NCBI RefSeq assembly: GCF_000379185.1
Contig: NZ_KB900735.1
Coordinates: forward strand, 211-64,210
Direction: 5' to 3'
DNA: 64,000 bases
From: Capnocytophaga cynodegmi DSM 19736
GTDB lineage: Bacteria; Bacteroidota; Bacteroidia; Flavobacteriales; Flavobacteriaceae
The notes beneath the pieces were generated by a model, which searched no databases, was not told the origin of the DNA, and was given only the letters and a program-made list of their open reading frames with translations. This document shows, piece after piece, positions 27,807 to 35,935 of the stretch (within the stretch, counting starts at the first letter, position 1; every line of letters starts with the position of its first letter). A program made the translations under genes and the position numbers.

Positions 27807-28487
27807 TTATTTCTTCTTTTTGGTTGTGTAAAAATAACCATCAAATAACTTGTTATAAAGCGCACCTAAGTTTTCCCTATTTGTTGGAGACTTTTCAACG
27901 GGAGGTGTTCTGTTAAAAAACACGACTTTCCCCTCTTCAGCATCATAAATCATTGCAAATAAAGACGTATTCGCCTTTATGGGGGTTTGTGTATACATTC
28001 CTAATGTTAGAATTCCCATACCAATTCCTTTGGCTATTTGTCCTCCATAATTGCCTTTTCTGCGGTCAAAACCTGAATTTATCACACATAAACCATATCT
28101 TTTGTTATTTTCCTTTACAACAGAATTCATCAGTGGAGTTGTTTTTACATTTTCAATCTTTTTACTTTTGGTAATTTGATTGAAAACTTTGAGAATATCA
28201 GCTTGTAAAGTATCTTTTTGATTATCTTCAACTAAGAAAGATTTTTCAATTCTCGGATTATCTGCCGAAGTAATGATTGAATCTAACAATTTTGTAGAAA
28301 TCTTAGATAACGAATCATTGGGACTTATTTTGTTTCCTTGCTCAACAAAACCAATAATTGAAATCGTTTCGTGACTTCCTAAATTCGTAATGTGATTTGG
28401 TAAAACATCTTTGTTTATTAACATAGCCGATGGAGCACAAGAACTTAGTAATAAAATAGCTGTTAGTGTAGTAAAAAAATGTTTCAT
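27807..28487 (-). CDS. Hypothetical lipoprotein
   Basis: 226 residues with a lipoprotein signal (Cys17 in LSSC). The residues after Cys (APSAM) do not form a surface-export signal. The body is mixed alpha/beta with a Gly-rich segment (GNYGGQIAKGIGMGILTLG about 145-163) that looks like a short membrane-associated stretch, and an FFNRTPPVEK segment near the end. I do not recognise the family. It lies downstream of the DUF6261 gene on the same strand, 43 bases away, and ends in the terminator at 27677-27706. Confidence 0.6.
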   Translation of the reverse strand: MKHFFTTLTAILLLSSCAPSAMLINKDVLPNHITNLGSHETISIIGFVEQGNKISPNDSLSKISTKLLDSIITSADNPRIEKSFLVEDNQKDTLQADILKVFNQITKSKKIENVKTTPLMNSVVKENNKRYGLCVINSGFDRRKGNYGGQIAKGIGMGILTLGMYTQTPIKANTSLFAMIYDAEEGKVVFFNRTPPVEKSPTNRENLGALYNKLFDGYFYTTKKKK

Positions 28488-28529
28488 AAGTGGTAGAAAT
28501 TAATTTGATTTTAAAATTATTTTATATTG

Positions 28530-29255
28530 TTACTTTTTAGTTTCACTATCTCCTTTTCCCTGATTGTTTCTTCGTTTTATGGTGGTGTTGGTCGTGTCAA
28601 TCACTTGTTCCACAGCGTTGGCAAGGGAACTATATTGCGTAGGGTTAGCGATTTTCATTGCGATGAGATACGGAATGAGTTTCCCATTGATGGCTTCGAG
28701 CAGCGGTTTTTTCAGCGATGAGGCAGAAGGAGTGTTTTTCTGCTCGGAAATACTTTTTTCATACTCGGCACGAAGCTCAGTAAAGGCAGTTTGTTCATTG
28801 CGAAGTTGCGAAATGATTTCCTTTATCCCCTGAAGCGACGCAATTGCCGACTCCAACTCGGGGGCAGACAAATCCTTTAACAACGATTCAATAAGCGATG
28901 ATTCGACAGCGTACGCCTCTTTCGTGATTTTCACCCCATATTTGGAGAAGACAGCGAACAATTTCTCGCCGTTTTCTTTCAACTGAGGGATAGGCAACGC
29001 ACAATAACCGAGCAATGCCGCATTGAGTGACCGCACCAAATTATCCCTACGTAAGTCGGCTTCTTCCTGTTTGGAGAGCGACACATCGCGTTTGATGGCT
29101 TCGGTAATTTCGTGGGAAAGCGTTTCGATTTCAGCAAAAGTGGATTTCAAAAAAGCCTCTTCCTGCAAGGCAGTTTCTTTGCGATACAACACCAAAAGTA
29201 GGTCAGAAACATCATCGATTTCAGTGGTGCGAACACGTGCATCTAATTTTTTCAT
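28530..29255 (-). CDS. DUF6261-like protein
   Basis: 241 residues, predominantly helical with no signal peptide. Heptad-like helices (IETLSHEITEAIKRDVSLSKQEEADLRRDNLVRSLNAALLGY) run through the middle. It resembles the Bacteroidota family named DUF6261, often multi-copy and of unknown role. Hand counts of 60-base lines inside it give 43% and 52% GC (28561-28620 and 28981-29040) against 28% in smpB (26641-26700), so its composition differs from neighbours. It sits beside the repeat-rich spacer 29300-30060, consistent with recent acquisition, which is inference. Confidence 0.7.
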   Translation of the reverse strand: MKKLDARVRTTEIDDVSDLLLVLYRKETALQEEAFLKSTFAEIETLSHEITEAIKRDVSLSKQEEADLRRDNLVRSLNAALLGYCALPIPQLKENGEKLFAVFSKYGVKITKEAYAVESSLIESLLKDLSAPELESAIASLQGIKEIISQLRNEQTAFTELRAEYEKSISEQKNTPSASSLKKPLLEAINGKLIPYLIAMKIANPTQYSSLANAVEQVIDTTNTTIKRRNNQGKGDSETKK

Positions 29256-29289
29256 AGTAAATGGTTTATTTTAAGAGTTCAATTCTCTA

Positions 29290-29297
29290 CAAAGGTA
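29290..29297 (-). promoter_or_regulatory. -7 box for the DUF6261 gene
   Basis: CAAAGGTA on the plus strand reads TACCTTTG on the minus strand, a match to TAnnTTTG, 35 bases upstream of the ATG. Confidence 0.45.
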
Positions 29298-29377
29298 AAA
29301 ATAAAAATGAAATAATATAATTTTTTAACATTTAACTATTTGTTTGTTATATTTTGAAGAAAGAAAAAGATAAAAAG

Positions 29378-29445
29378 GACTTCGACTTTGTCAAAAAGTT
29401 GGGAGGCATTTCAAGAGGACATCCCCCCTTACCTCCTTTAAAGGG
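29378..29445 (-). repeat. Inverted, shorter copy of the CCCCCTT..AAGGGGG repeat
   Basis: The stretch containing GGACATCCCCCCTTACC followed by CTCCTTTAAAGGGAG is the reverse complement of the start of the two units at 29532 and 29699 (CCCTT..AAGGG followed by TAAGGGGGATGT). It is preceded by a CTTCGACTTTGTC fragment, also found in those units. Same repeat family, opposite orientation, degenerate. Confidence 0.65.
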
Positions 29446-29531
29446 AGATTTATAGGGCGGAAAAGTATTGTATAGAAATTTTTAGGTAATATCTCCTTAA
29501 TTTTAGTTATGGTAGGAGTAAAGAAATTTAA

Positions 29532-29698
29532 TTTTCTGCTGAATTCCCCCTTCGAAGGGGGTAAGGGGGATGTTTTACGTGAAAATTTAGGCTTCGACTC
29601 CGCTCAGCCTGACAGGATTGATAAAAATATGTTGCTTGTTTTCTTAAACGAAGTCGAAAGATGATATAAAATGTTTTACTATTTACTTATAACGATTG
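29532..29698 (+). repeat. Dispersed palindromic repeat unit, copy 1
   Basis: Begins TTTTCTGCTGAATT, then the perfect 16-base palindrome CCCCCTTCGAAGGGGG (29546-29561), TAAGGGGGATGTTTTACGTG, then GCTTCGACTCCGCTCAGCC and a partly inverted GAAGTCGAAAG before GATGATATAAA. The next copy starts 167 bases later with the same order of blocks. The CTTCGACTnCGCTCAG block is a known type of intergenic repeat in Flavobacteriia. Confidence 0.75.
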
Positions 29699-29868
29699 TT
29701 TTCTACTGAATTCCCCCTTTGAAGGGGGGAAGGGGGATGTTTTATGTAAGAATTTAGGCATCGACTACGCTCAGCCTCACAGAAGTGACAAAAATACGTC
29801 ATTTGTCATACTGAGCACAGTCGAAGGATGATATAAATTATTTTATTTTTTACTTAAAACAACTATTT
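29699..29868 (+). repeat. Dispersed palindromic repeat unit, copy 2
   Basis: Direct copy of the unit at 29532: TTTTCTACTGAATT, CCCCCTTTGAAGGGGG, AAGGGGGATGTTTTATGT, then TCGACTACGCTCAGCC and its inverted partner CTGAGCACAGTCGAAGG, ending GATGATATAAA. In this copy the inverted arms are better preserved, so the whole unit can fold into two hairpins. Confidence 0.75.
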
Positions 29869-29873
29869 TAATA

Positions 29874-30054
29874 TTTCGGGGTCATCCCGATTATTGAAAA
29901 TACTTGTTTTTTATTATCAGGGTTTTCCCGATATCTATTTACTGACGTTTTGACACTTCGGGGTTATCCCGATTACTTGTAATACTTGTTTTATACTATT
30001 GGGGTTTTCCTGATAGTTATTTTCTGACGTTTTGACATTTCGGGATTATCCTGA
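29874..30054. repeat. Tandem repeat, period 82 bases, about 2.2 copies
   Basis: Units start at 29874, 29956 and 30038 (TTCGGGG or TTCGGGA followed by ATCC), exactly 82 bases apart. Each full unit holds a small hairpin (CGGGGTTATCCCG), an AATACTTGTTTT.TA block, a second GGGGTTTTCC..GAT block and the TCTGACGTTTTGACA join. The third copy is cut after 17 bases. Confidence 0.85.
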
Positions 30055-30132
30055 ACGAGTGTAGAATAAAATTATAAGAAACATAAAATTTGAAACTTAC
30101 CGAAAAACAATAATTTCTGATTAGTTAGAATA

Positions 30133-30921
30133 CTATGGATTTACTCTTTTGTTCATCATCTTCTTTACAATAGTAATAACAGTCTTTCTTGGCAATAATC
30201 GAGGGATAAATGATTGCATAAAGTTGTTAAATCCTATAATCTTATTATTTTTCCTTTTCAATAACGCATTTAAACTTTCTTTGGCTACCTTTTCAGGAGT
30301 GTCATAACTCATTCCTTTTGTGTTAGCGTTGGCTGTTTTTGCAAAATTGGTTTGAGTATTTCCTGGGCAAATGCTTGTTACGGTGATACCTTTCTCAAAA
30401 TATTCTCCGTGAAGAGCTTCCGAAAAGGAAAGTACAAAAGCCTTTGTTGCGCAATAAACTGCAATATACGGGCAGGGTTGTAAAGCTCCTGTTGATGCAA
30501 TATTTATAATTCCCCCTTGTTTATTCGCCAGCATTTTCGGAAGTAAAAGATGAGTTAATGCAACTAATGAATTAATATTCAATATAATCATTTCGTTGTA
30601 AGAAGTCATAGTTTGGTCTAAGAAATTTGTCCATTTTCCGATACCTGCATTATTGATAAGTAAGTCAATGAATATATTTTTTTGCTTCAATTCATTAAAA
30701 ATTTGTTCAGGAGTATTCGCTTCACTAAGGTCTGCTATGATGTAATGGGCTTTTATACCATATTTCTTACATAAATCGACTGTGATTTCAGCAAGAAGAT
30801 TTTCAGAGCGTGCAGTTAAAACCAAGTTTACACCTTTCTTGGCTAATTCATAAGCGAAAGCTTTTCCAATTCCGGAAGAAGCACCTGTAATAAGTGCTGT
30901 TTGATAGTGAAATTTTTTCAT
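30133..30921 (-). CDS. Short-chain dehydrogenase/reductase
   Basis: 262 residues, classical SDR. NAD(P)-dependent oxidoreductase with cofactor motif TGASSGIG (residues 12-19), N-N-A-G at 90-93, catalytic Ser143, Tyr156 and Lys160 (YCATK). The C-terminal KNNKIIGFNNFMQSFIPRLLP resembles the membrane-associated SDRs of the DltE/YqjQ type. Substrate not determinable. It lies 64 bases downstream of a Crp/Fnr-family regulator gene on the same strand, which may control it. The gene ends before the repeat cluster at 29378-30054. Confidence 0.88.
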   Translation of the reverse strand: MKKFHYQTALITGASSGIGKAFAYELAKKGVNLVLTARSENLLAEITVDLCKKYGIKAHYIIADLSEANTPEQIFNELKQKNIFIDLLINNAGIGKWTNFLDQTMTSYNEMIILNINSLVALTHLLLPKMLANKQGGIINIASTGALQPCPYIAVYCATKAFVLSFSEALHGEYFEKGITVTSICPGNTQTNFAKTANANTKGMSYDTPEKVAKESLNALLKRKNNKIIGFNNFMQSFIPRLLPRKTVITIVKKMMNKRVNP

Positions 30922-30985
30922 TTTTACATCTTATTTAATACGATGCAAAGAAAGAATTTTTGAAACTAATTTCACTTAACATTTG

Positions 30986-31567
30986 TTAGGAAATAAGTTG
31001 GCGTCGGATTCTACTCAAACTCTCAGGTTTTATACCGATATATGAAGCTATAAATTGTAGAGGAACATTTTTAAGAATTTCAGGTTGTGTTTTCATCAAT
31101 TTTTTATAACGTCCTTCTGCATTTAGCAAAATCATATCTCTATTTCGTTCTTCATTGAACATTAGTGATGTTTGGTATAACTTTTCCCGAAAGATATTCC
31201 AGTGACTGATTTTTTTGTTTAAATCATCAAGCTTTGATTTTGAGATGCGTAACAATTCACAATCAGTTATAGTTTGAACATTATCATACGCGGGAGTATG
31301 AGTTATAAAGCTTTGAAAAGAAGTAATGAATCTTGAGGGACAATTAATTTGAGTAGTTCTGTCCTCACCATTATCTATATGATAAACACGAACAAACCCT
31401 TTATTTATAAAATAGAGAAATTGAGTCGGTTTACCTTCTCTTTCAAGTAGCGTATTTTTTGGTGTTTCAATAGGTTCGAATGCTTCTATAATGTGTCTTT
31501 TTGCTGTTTCATCAATTGGGATGATTTGCGATACAAAAGAAATTATTTCTAAATGTGCTGTCTCCAT
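30986..31567 (-). CDS. Crp/Fnr-family transcriptional regulator
   Basis: 193 residues from the ATG at 31567; the frame is open 52 codons further upstream, but that part is made of palindromic repeat sequence and is not family-like. N-terminal cyclic-nucleotide-binding fold (L-E-R-E-G-K-P-T-Q-F-L-Y-F-I-N-K-G-F-V-R about 41-60) and C-terminal winged-helix segment (PLQFIASYIGIKPESLSRIRRQL about 168-190) with the SLSRIRR recognition helix. No cysteine cluster like Fnr, so oxygen sensing through iron-sulfur is unlikely. Possible target: the adjacent SDR gene. Confidence 0.88.
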   Translation of the reverse strand: METAHLEIISFVSQIIPIDETAKRHIIEAFEPIETPKNTLLEREGKPTQFLYFINKGFVRVYHIDNGEDRTTQINCPSRFITSFQSFITHTPAYDNVQTITDCELLRISKSKLDDLNKKISHWNIFREKLYQTSLMFNEERNRDMILLNAEGRYKKLMKTQPEILKNVPLQFIASYIGIKPESLSRIRRQLIS

Positions 31568-31633
31568 ATAAAAAATGTGTTTTCGTGTAAAAGGTAAAAT
31601 ATATTTTATTTCGAACCTTTGTTTTTGTTGGAA

Positions 31634-31656
31634 AAGGGCGAAAATCTTTCGCCCTT
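31634..31656. repeat. Hairpin repeat AAGGGCGAAA / TTTCGCCCTT
   Basis: Perfect 10-base arms at 31634-31643 and 31647-31656 with a 3-base loop. It falls in the region upstream of the Crp/Fnr start. Confidence 0.75.
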
Positions 31657-31717
31657 CTGTGGGATGATAATGTTGTGATATATCAAATACACTCTTAAAC
31701 ATATGTTTTCTCGCAAC

Positions 31718-31737
31718 GGACAAAATATATTTTGTCC
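31718..31737. repeat. Perfect 20-base palindrome GGACAAAATA / TATTTTGTCC
   Basis: Uninterrupted palindrome, followed by CTAC as in the neighbouring element at 31762. Confidence 0.75.
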
Positions 31738-31761
31738 CTACTGCTTATCGTATCTGAAAAA

Positions 31762-31780
31762 GGGCGTATTCGATACGCCC
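31762..31780. repeat. Hairpin repeat GGGCGTAT-TCG-ATACGCCC
   Basis: Perfect 8-base stem with a TCG loop, followed by CTAC. The form GGGCGTATnnnATACGCCCCTAC is a repeat type seen between genes in many bacteria. It lies just downstream of the valS stop, and its arms could also act as a weak terminator. Confidence 0.75.
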
Positions 31781-31817
31781 CTACATCGTTCTTTATTCTT
31801 TATAAAATGGTCTTCCC

Positions 31818-34451
31818 TTACCCTCTTAGGTTTTTAAGGCTTTCTTGAATGGTTTCAATCTTCGCCAGTGCGTCGGCTTGTTTTTTGCGTTCCATTTCCA
31901 CTACTTTTTCGGGAGCGGAGCTGACAAACTTCTCGTTGGAGAGTTTTTTCTCCACCGAAGCCAAAAAGCCTTGCGTATATTTGAGTTCCTCTTCGAGTTT
32001 TTTGATTTCTTCCTCTACATTGATGTTGCCCTGCATCGGAATAAAATACTCGTTGGACTTCACTCGGAACGAAATCGCTCCCTCTACCTTTTGGCTAACA
32101 TATTTCAGTTCGGACAAATTCCCCAATTTGGCGATAATCACATCGAAAGTCGTTGCCGTTTGTTCGTTGTTGAGTACCGAAAGTGGCATTTCCTCCTTAA
32201 ACGGAATGTTTTTCTCTTTTCGCACGGTTCTGATGCCCGAAATTACTTCGGCAGCGTTCTCAAATTCGGCTAAAATCTGCTCATCAAACGAAGTTATTTC
32301 AGGATATTTTGCCACAACCAGAGCCTCCTGAGGTTTTCGTTCGGTGATATGTTGCCAGATTTCCTCCGTGATGAAAGGCATAAACGGATGTAACAATTTG
32401 AGGTTATCTTCAAAAATGGCAATAATTTCTGCAAACGTTTTTTGGTCAATTGGCTGTCCGTAAGCAGGTTTTACCATCTCCAAGAGCCACGAACAGAAGT
32501 CGTCCCACACCAATTTGTAGATTTTCATCAAGGCATCGGAGATTCTGTATTTTGCAAAATCGTCTTCGGTTTCGGCAAGTACCTTTTGGAATTTATTTTG
32601 GTACCATTCGATGGCAATTCGGTTGTTTTCAGGCTGATTAGCTTCCGAAATTTCCCAACCTTTCACGAGTCGGAAGGCATTCCAAATCTTGTTGGCAAAT
32701 CCGCTACCTTGCTGACAAAGAGCCTCATCGAAAAGTAAGTCATTTCCTGCTGCGGATGATAATAAAAGCCCCACACGAACGCCGTCTGCACCAAAGTCAT
32801 CAATCAATTTCAACGCATCGGGCGAATTGCCCAATGATTTAGACATTTTTCGTCCCTGCTTGTCACGAACCAATCCAGTGAAATAGACATTGGTAAAAGG
32901 TTTTTTCCCTTTGAATTCGTACCCTGCCATAATCATTCTCGCCACCCAGAAGAAAATGATGTCAGGAGCTGTAACCAAGTCGCTCGTGGGGTAATAATAA
33001 TTGTATTCTTCGTTTTCAGGGTCTAAAATTCCACCAAAAACGCTCATTGGCCACAACCACGAAGAGAACCACGTATCGAGAGCGTCTTCGTCCTGTTTTA
33101 AGTCATTAGTGGTTAGGGAATAGTTATTAGATTTTGCTTTTGCCAATTCCAATGCTTTTTCTTTGGTTTCGGCAACTACGAAATCTTCTTTTCCACTACC
33201 ATAATAATACGCCGGAATTTGTTGTCCCCACCAAAGCTGACGCGAAATGTTCCAATCGCGGATGTTTTCCATCCAATGACGATAGGTATTTTCATATCTT
33301 TTGGGGAAGAAATTGATTTCTTCGCTTTCCAAAACTCCGCTGATGGCAGGTTTTACCAAATCTTCCATCTTCAAAAACCATTGGTCGAGTGGGCGTTGTT
33401 CGATAACAGCCCCTGTACGCTCCGATGTACCGACTTTATTAAGGTAATCTTCCGTTTTCAGCAATAAATCTTTTGCTTCGAGTTCTTTAACTATCTCTTT
33501 GCGAACCACAAATCGGTCTTTTCCTTCGTAATGCAATCCGTGATGATTCAGTTTGGCATCGTCGGTAAAGGCGTCGATGATTTCGAGTTTATGGCGTTCA
33601 CCGATTTCGTAGTCGTTTTTGTCGTGAGCCGGAGTGATTTTCAAGGCTCCTGTTCCAAACTCAATATCCACGTATTCGTCTTCGATAATCGGCACAACAC
33701 GATTAACAATCGGCACGATTACTCTTTTGCCTTTCAGATGTTTGTAACGTTCATCGTTGGGGTTGATACAAACGGCAATATCGCCGAAAATTGTTTCGGG
33801 ACGCGTGGTAGCTACCATCAAAAATTCCTCTGAACCTTCTATTTTGTATTTCAGGTAGAAAAGTTTTCCGTTCTGTTCTTTATAAATAACCTCTTCATCC
33901 GAAAGTGTGGTTTTGGCTTCGGGGTCCCAATTGACCATTCGGTATCCGCGATAGATGTATCCTTTATTGTATAAATCGACAAACACCTTTATCACTGAAG
34001 CATAAAGGTCATCATCGAGGGTGAATTTGGTTCTGTCCCAATCGCACGAACATCCGAGTTTTTTGAGTTGTTCGAGGATAACACCACCATACTGATGCGT
34101 CCAATCCCAAGCGTGTTTGAGGAATTCCTCACGCGTGAGGTTGGCTTTGTCGATGCCTTGTTCTTTGAGTTTTGCCACTACTTTGGCTTCGGTGGCAATA
34201 GAAGCGTGGTCGGTACCCGGCACCCAACAAGCATTGAAGCCTTTTAGCCTTGCACGGCGGATAAGTACATCTTGAATTGTGTTATTGAGCATATGCCCCA
34301 TATGCAAAATTCCCGTAACGTTTGGCGGGGGAATTACAATGGTGTAAGGCGTTCTTTCATCGGGAGTTGAGTGGAAGAAATTGTGTTTCATCCAGTATTC
34401 GTACCATTTGGCTTCTACCGAATTGGGTAAATATTTTGAAGGGATTTCCAT
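31818..34451 (-). CDS. valS: Valyl-tRNA synthetase
   Basis: 877 residues, class I aminoacyl-tRNA synthetase charging tRNA-Val, with editing of threonine. HIGH-type motif H50-M-G-H53 in [15 protein letters not shown]1 editing domain in the middle ([11 protein letters not shown]), KMSKS in [13 protein letters not shown] at about 530, and the C-terminal coiled-coil arm ([18 protein letters not shown]) specific to ValRS. A sample line (33181-33240) counts 40% GC, a little above most of the window. Divergent from the DUF1573 gene; its -7 box is at 34492-34499 on the minus strand. Confidence 0.98.
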   Translation of the reverse strand: MEIPSKYLPNSVEAKWYEYWMKHNFFHSTPDERTPYTIVIPPPNVTGILHMGHMLNNTIQDVLIRRARLKGFNACWVPGTDHASIATEAKVVAKLKEQGIDKANLTREEFLKHAWDWTHQYGGVILEQLKKLGCSCDWDRTKFTLDDDLYASVIKVFVDLYNKGYIYRGYRMVNWDPEAKTTLSDEEVIYKEQNGKLFYLKYKIEGSEEFLMVATTRPETIFGDIAVCINPNDERYKHLKGKRVIVPIVNRVVPIIEDEYVDIEFGTGALKITPAHDKNDYEIGERHKLEIIDAFTDDAKLNHHGLHYEGKDRFVVRKEIVKELEAKDLLLKTEDYLNKVGTSERTGAVIEQRPLDQWFLKMEDLVKPAISGVLESEEINFFPKRYENTYRHWMENIRDWNISRQLWWGQQIPAYYYGSGKEDFVVAETKEKALELAKAKSNNYSLTTNDLKQDEDALDTWFSSWLWPMSVFGGILDPENEEYNYYYPTSDLVTAPDIIFFWVARMIMAGYEFKGKKPFTNVYFTGLVRDKQGRKMSKSLGNSPDALKLIDDFGADGVRVGLLLSSAAGNDLLFDEALCQQGSGFANKIWNAFRLVKGWEISEANQPENNRIAIEWYQNKFQKVLAETEDDFAKYRISDALMKIYKLVWDDFCSWLLEMVKPAYGQPIDQKTFAEIIAIFEDNLKLLHPFMPFITEEIWQHITERKPQEALVVAKYPEITSFDEQILAEFENAAEVISGIRTVRKEKNIPFKEEMPLSVLNNEQTATTFDVIIAKLGNLSELKYVSQKVEGAISFRVKSNEYFIPMQGNINVEEEIKKLEEELKYTQGFLASVEKKLSNEKFVSSAPEKVVEMERKKQADALAKIETIQESLKNLRG

Positions 34452-34491
34452 ACTTTGGCTTGATTTTTGTCTACTGAAATTAATTATCGTG

Positions 34492-34499
34492 CAAATATA
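34492..34499 (-). promoter_or_regulatory. -7 box for valS
   Basis: CAAATATA on the plus strand is TATATTTG on the minus strand, 41 bases upstream of the valS ATG. Confidence 0.45.
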
Positions 34500-34504
34500 A
34501 GATA

Positions 34505-34536
34505 TTTGTTTATTTTGAAGAAAAAAATTAATTTTG
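34505..34536 (+). promoter_or_regulatory. Promoter for the DUF1573 gene
   Basis: TTTG at 34505-34508, 20-base spacer, TAATTTTG at 34529-34536. Transcript start about 34543, so the leader before the ATG at 34676 is about 130 bases. Confidence 0.6.
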
Positions 34537-34618
34537 CACCCGCATTTTATTTCCAGATATATCTTTTGAGAAAGGTTTATTATGGAATTTAGAAAACATT
34601 AACGATTAAATACTAAGG

Positions 34619-34635
34619 TTGGCATAATTGTTGAT
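34619..34635 (+). promoter_or_regulatory. Possible sigma-54-type site in the DUF1573 leader
   Basis: TTGGCATAATTGTTGAT: the GG at 34621-34622 and G at 34633 are at the -24/-12 spacing, but the -12 GC reads GA, so the match is imperfect. It would place a second start about 30 bases before the ATG. Confidence 0.25.
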
Positions 34636-34675
34636 GTTATGAAAGATATAAACTAATTTATTTAATTTTTATACC

Positions 34676-35050
34676 ATGAAAAAGTTTTTAACATTTTTAT
34701 TTGTGGCTACTTTCGGATTAGTTTCTTACGCACAAGAAACTGCTGAAATCACTTTCAAAACTGAAGAAATTGACTACGGGAAAATAAAAGTAGGAAGTGA
34801 TGGGGTTCGTGTTTTTGAATTTACAAACACAGGAAAAGCTCCATTGGTAATTACAAACGTAGCTTCAAGTTGTGGTTGTACAGTGCCTTCTTGGACGAAA
34901 GAGCCAGTTGCTCCAGGAGCAAAAGGAAAAATTGAGGTAAAATACGATACAAAACGTGTTGGACCTATCAGCAAAACGGTAACTGTTACCTCAAATGCAA
35001 AACAAAATCCTGTTAAGGCATTGAGAATTAGGGGAGAAGTGCAGCAATAA
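34676..35050 (+). CDS. DUF1573-domain secreted protein
   Basis: 124 residues with signal peptide MKKFLTFLFVATFGLVSYA. The mature domain is the Bacteroidota DUF1573 immunoglobulin-like fold: F-K-T-E-E-I-D-Y-G-K-I about 26-36, F-x-F-T-N-T-G-K-A-P-L-V-I about 48-60, SSCGCTVPSW about 65-74 with the typical paired cysteines, P-G-A-K-G-K-I-E-V about 82-90. Function unknown; family members occur in the envelope. The gene is flanked by a full promoter and a terminator, so it is probably well expressed as a single unit. Confidence 0.9.
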   Translation: MKKFLTFLFVATFGLVSYAQETAEITFKTEEIDYGKIKVGSDGVRVFEFTNTGKAPLVITNVASSCGCTVPSWTKEPVAPGAKGKIEVKYDTKRVGPISKTVTVTSNAKQNPVKALRIRGEVQQ

Positions 35051-35074
35051 ATCCATAACTATTTTATATTTAAC

Positions 35075-35117
35075 AAGAAATAAGCCATCGTAAAAGGTGG
35101 CTTATTTCTTTTTTTAT
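35075..35117 (+). terminator. Terminator after the DUF1573 gene
   Basis: AAGAAATAAGCCA (35075-35087) / TGGCTTATTTCTT (35098-35110), perfect 13-base stem, then T-run to 35117. It may also end the convergent Smr-domain transcript. Confidence 0.9.
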
Positions 35118-35121
35118 TTAA

Positions 35122-35658
35122 TTATTTTTTGTTGTCTTGAAAAATGTAGACTTCTGTAGCTCCAACGCCATATTTGCTATACTCAGCATCGTAAAACTTT
35201 ACATTATACCTTCCTAAAAGATATTCTAATTCAGTGCGTAAAACACCTTCGCCAACGCCGTGAATGAAAACTATTCGCTGTATTCGTTTTTCAATGGCAA
35301 ATTCCAATTGCCTTCGCGCAGTTTCAATCTGAAGTGTGAGCATTTCGTGATTGGTCATATTTTTGGTTGAAGGCACTAATTGATGTATGTGCAAATCTAC
35401 TTCCATTGGAGGGATTTTTTTCTCTTTTTTTGGAATGATTTTTCTCTTCTTTTCAATGTTTTTCAATAGCGAATCATCATCTGCTTCAAAAAAGTTAATC
35501 TTTATGCTATTTTCTTTTTTAACTTTTACAATTTCCGACCTACCAAATGAAAGTTCAAATCCATCACGAGTTAAAATAATTATTTTACTCTCATTGATTT
35601 TAACAATTTTGCCTTGAATGGTATCATCTATAACTTCTACTAAATCACCAATTTCCAT
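35122..35658 (-). CDS. Smr-domain protein with KOW/SH3-like N-terminus
   Basis: 178 residues. Residues 1-46 form a small beta domain (MEIGDLVEVIDDTIQGKIVKI), a basic Lys-rich linker follows (about 65-82), and the C-terminal half is an Smr domain (V-D-L-H-I-H-Q-L near 85-92, then I-V-F-I-H-G-V-G-E-G-V-L near 129-140). Smr domains act as nicking nucleases in MutS2 and on RNA in stalled-ribosome rescue. The typical Bacteroidota relative, DUF2027, is longer; this short version keeps the catalytic-type H-G-x-G-x-G-x-L motif. Cotranscription with the small membrane protein and pncB upstream is likely. Confidence 0.85.
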   Translation of the reverse strand: MEIGDLVEVIDDTIQGKIVKINESKIIILTRDGFELSFGRSEIVKVKKENSIKINFFEADDDSLLKNIEKKRKIIPKKEKKIPPMEVDLHIHQLVPSTKNMTNHEMLTLQIETARRQLEFAIEKRIQRIVFIHGVGEGVLRTELEYLLGRYNVKFYDAEYSKYGVGATEVYIFQDNKK

Positions 35659-35706
35659 TTTTGTGAATTATGAAAAAATATTTTAGGTAAGATGCGTTTT
35701 GTCTGA

Positions 35707-35931
35707 TTATTTCTTTTTTTCTTCTGTATCATCATCTTCTTTCTGTTTAGGGAAAATTCTTTCTTGAAAATCTTCTTCTCTTTTGGAAGGCAATGATTTT
35801 GAGATAGAATAAATACCAATCATCAGTAGCACCATTCCGCCGATTAATAAAAATTGGTCGTATTGTTCAAACCAAAAACGAAGTGAAGCCACTAAAATTC
35901 CAAGAATTATGTAAATGTAAGCAGGTTTCAT
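35707..35931 (-). CDS. Small two-helix membrane protein
   Basis: 74 residues. Two hydrophobic segments (about 3-18 and 24-42) followed by a charged tail ending in Lys/Glu/Asp (QKEDDDTEEKKK). I recognise no named family. It sits between pncB (4 bases upstream) and the Smr gene (48 bases downstream), so probably one operon. The Lys/Asp tail is cytoplasmic by the positive-inside rule if both helices span. Confidence 0.65.
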   Translation of the reverse strand: MKPAYIYIILGILVASLRFWFEQYDQFLLIGGMVLLMIGIYSISKSLPSKREEDFQERIFPKQKEDDDTEEKKK

Positions 35932-35935
35932 ATCG

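Larger units (their letters stand above)
31568..31817. other. Palindrome-rich spacer between valS and the Crp/Fnr gene
   Basis: 250 bases without a supported gene, holding four palindromic elements described separately, AAAATATATTTT at 31596-31607 being the smallest. This replaces the expected clean promoter of the regulator: no TAnnTTTG box was found on the minus strand. Confidence 0.6.

Noticed and set aside
31568-31723. 52-residue N-terminal extension of the Crp/Fnr regulator
   Set aside because: Made of palindromic repeat sequence, not family-like; the ATG at 31567 fits.
31849-32331. 160-residue frame antisense to valS
   Set aside because: Ser/Phe/Leu-rich shadow of the valS coiled-coil arm; valS itself is unambiguous.
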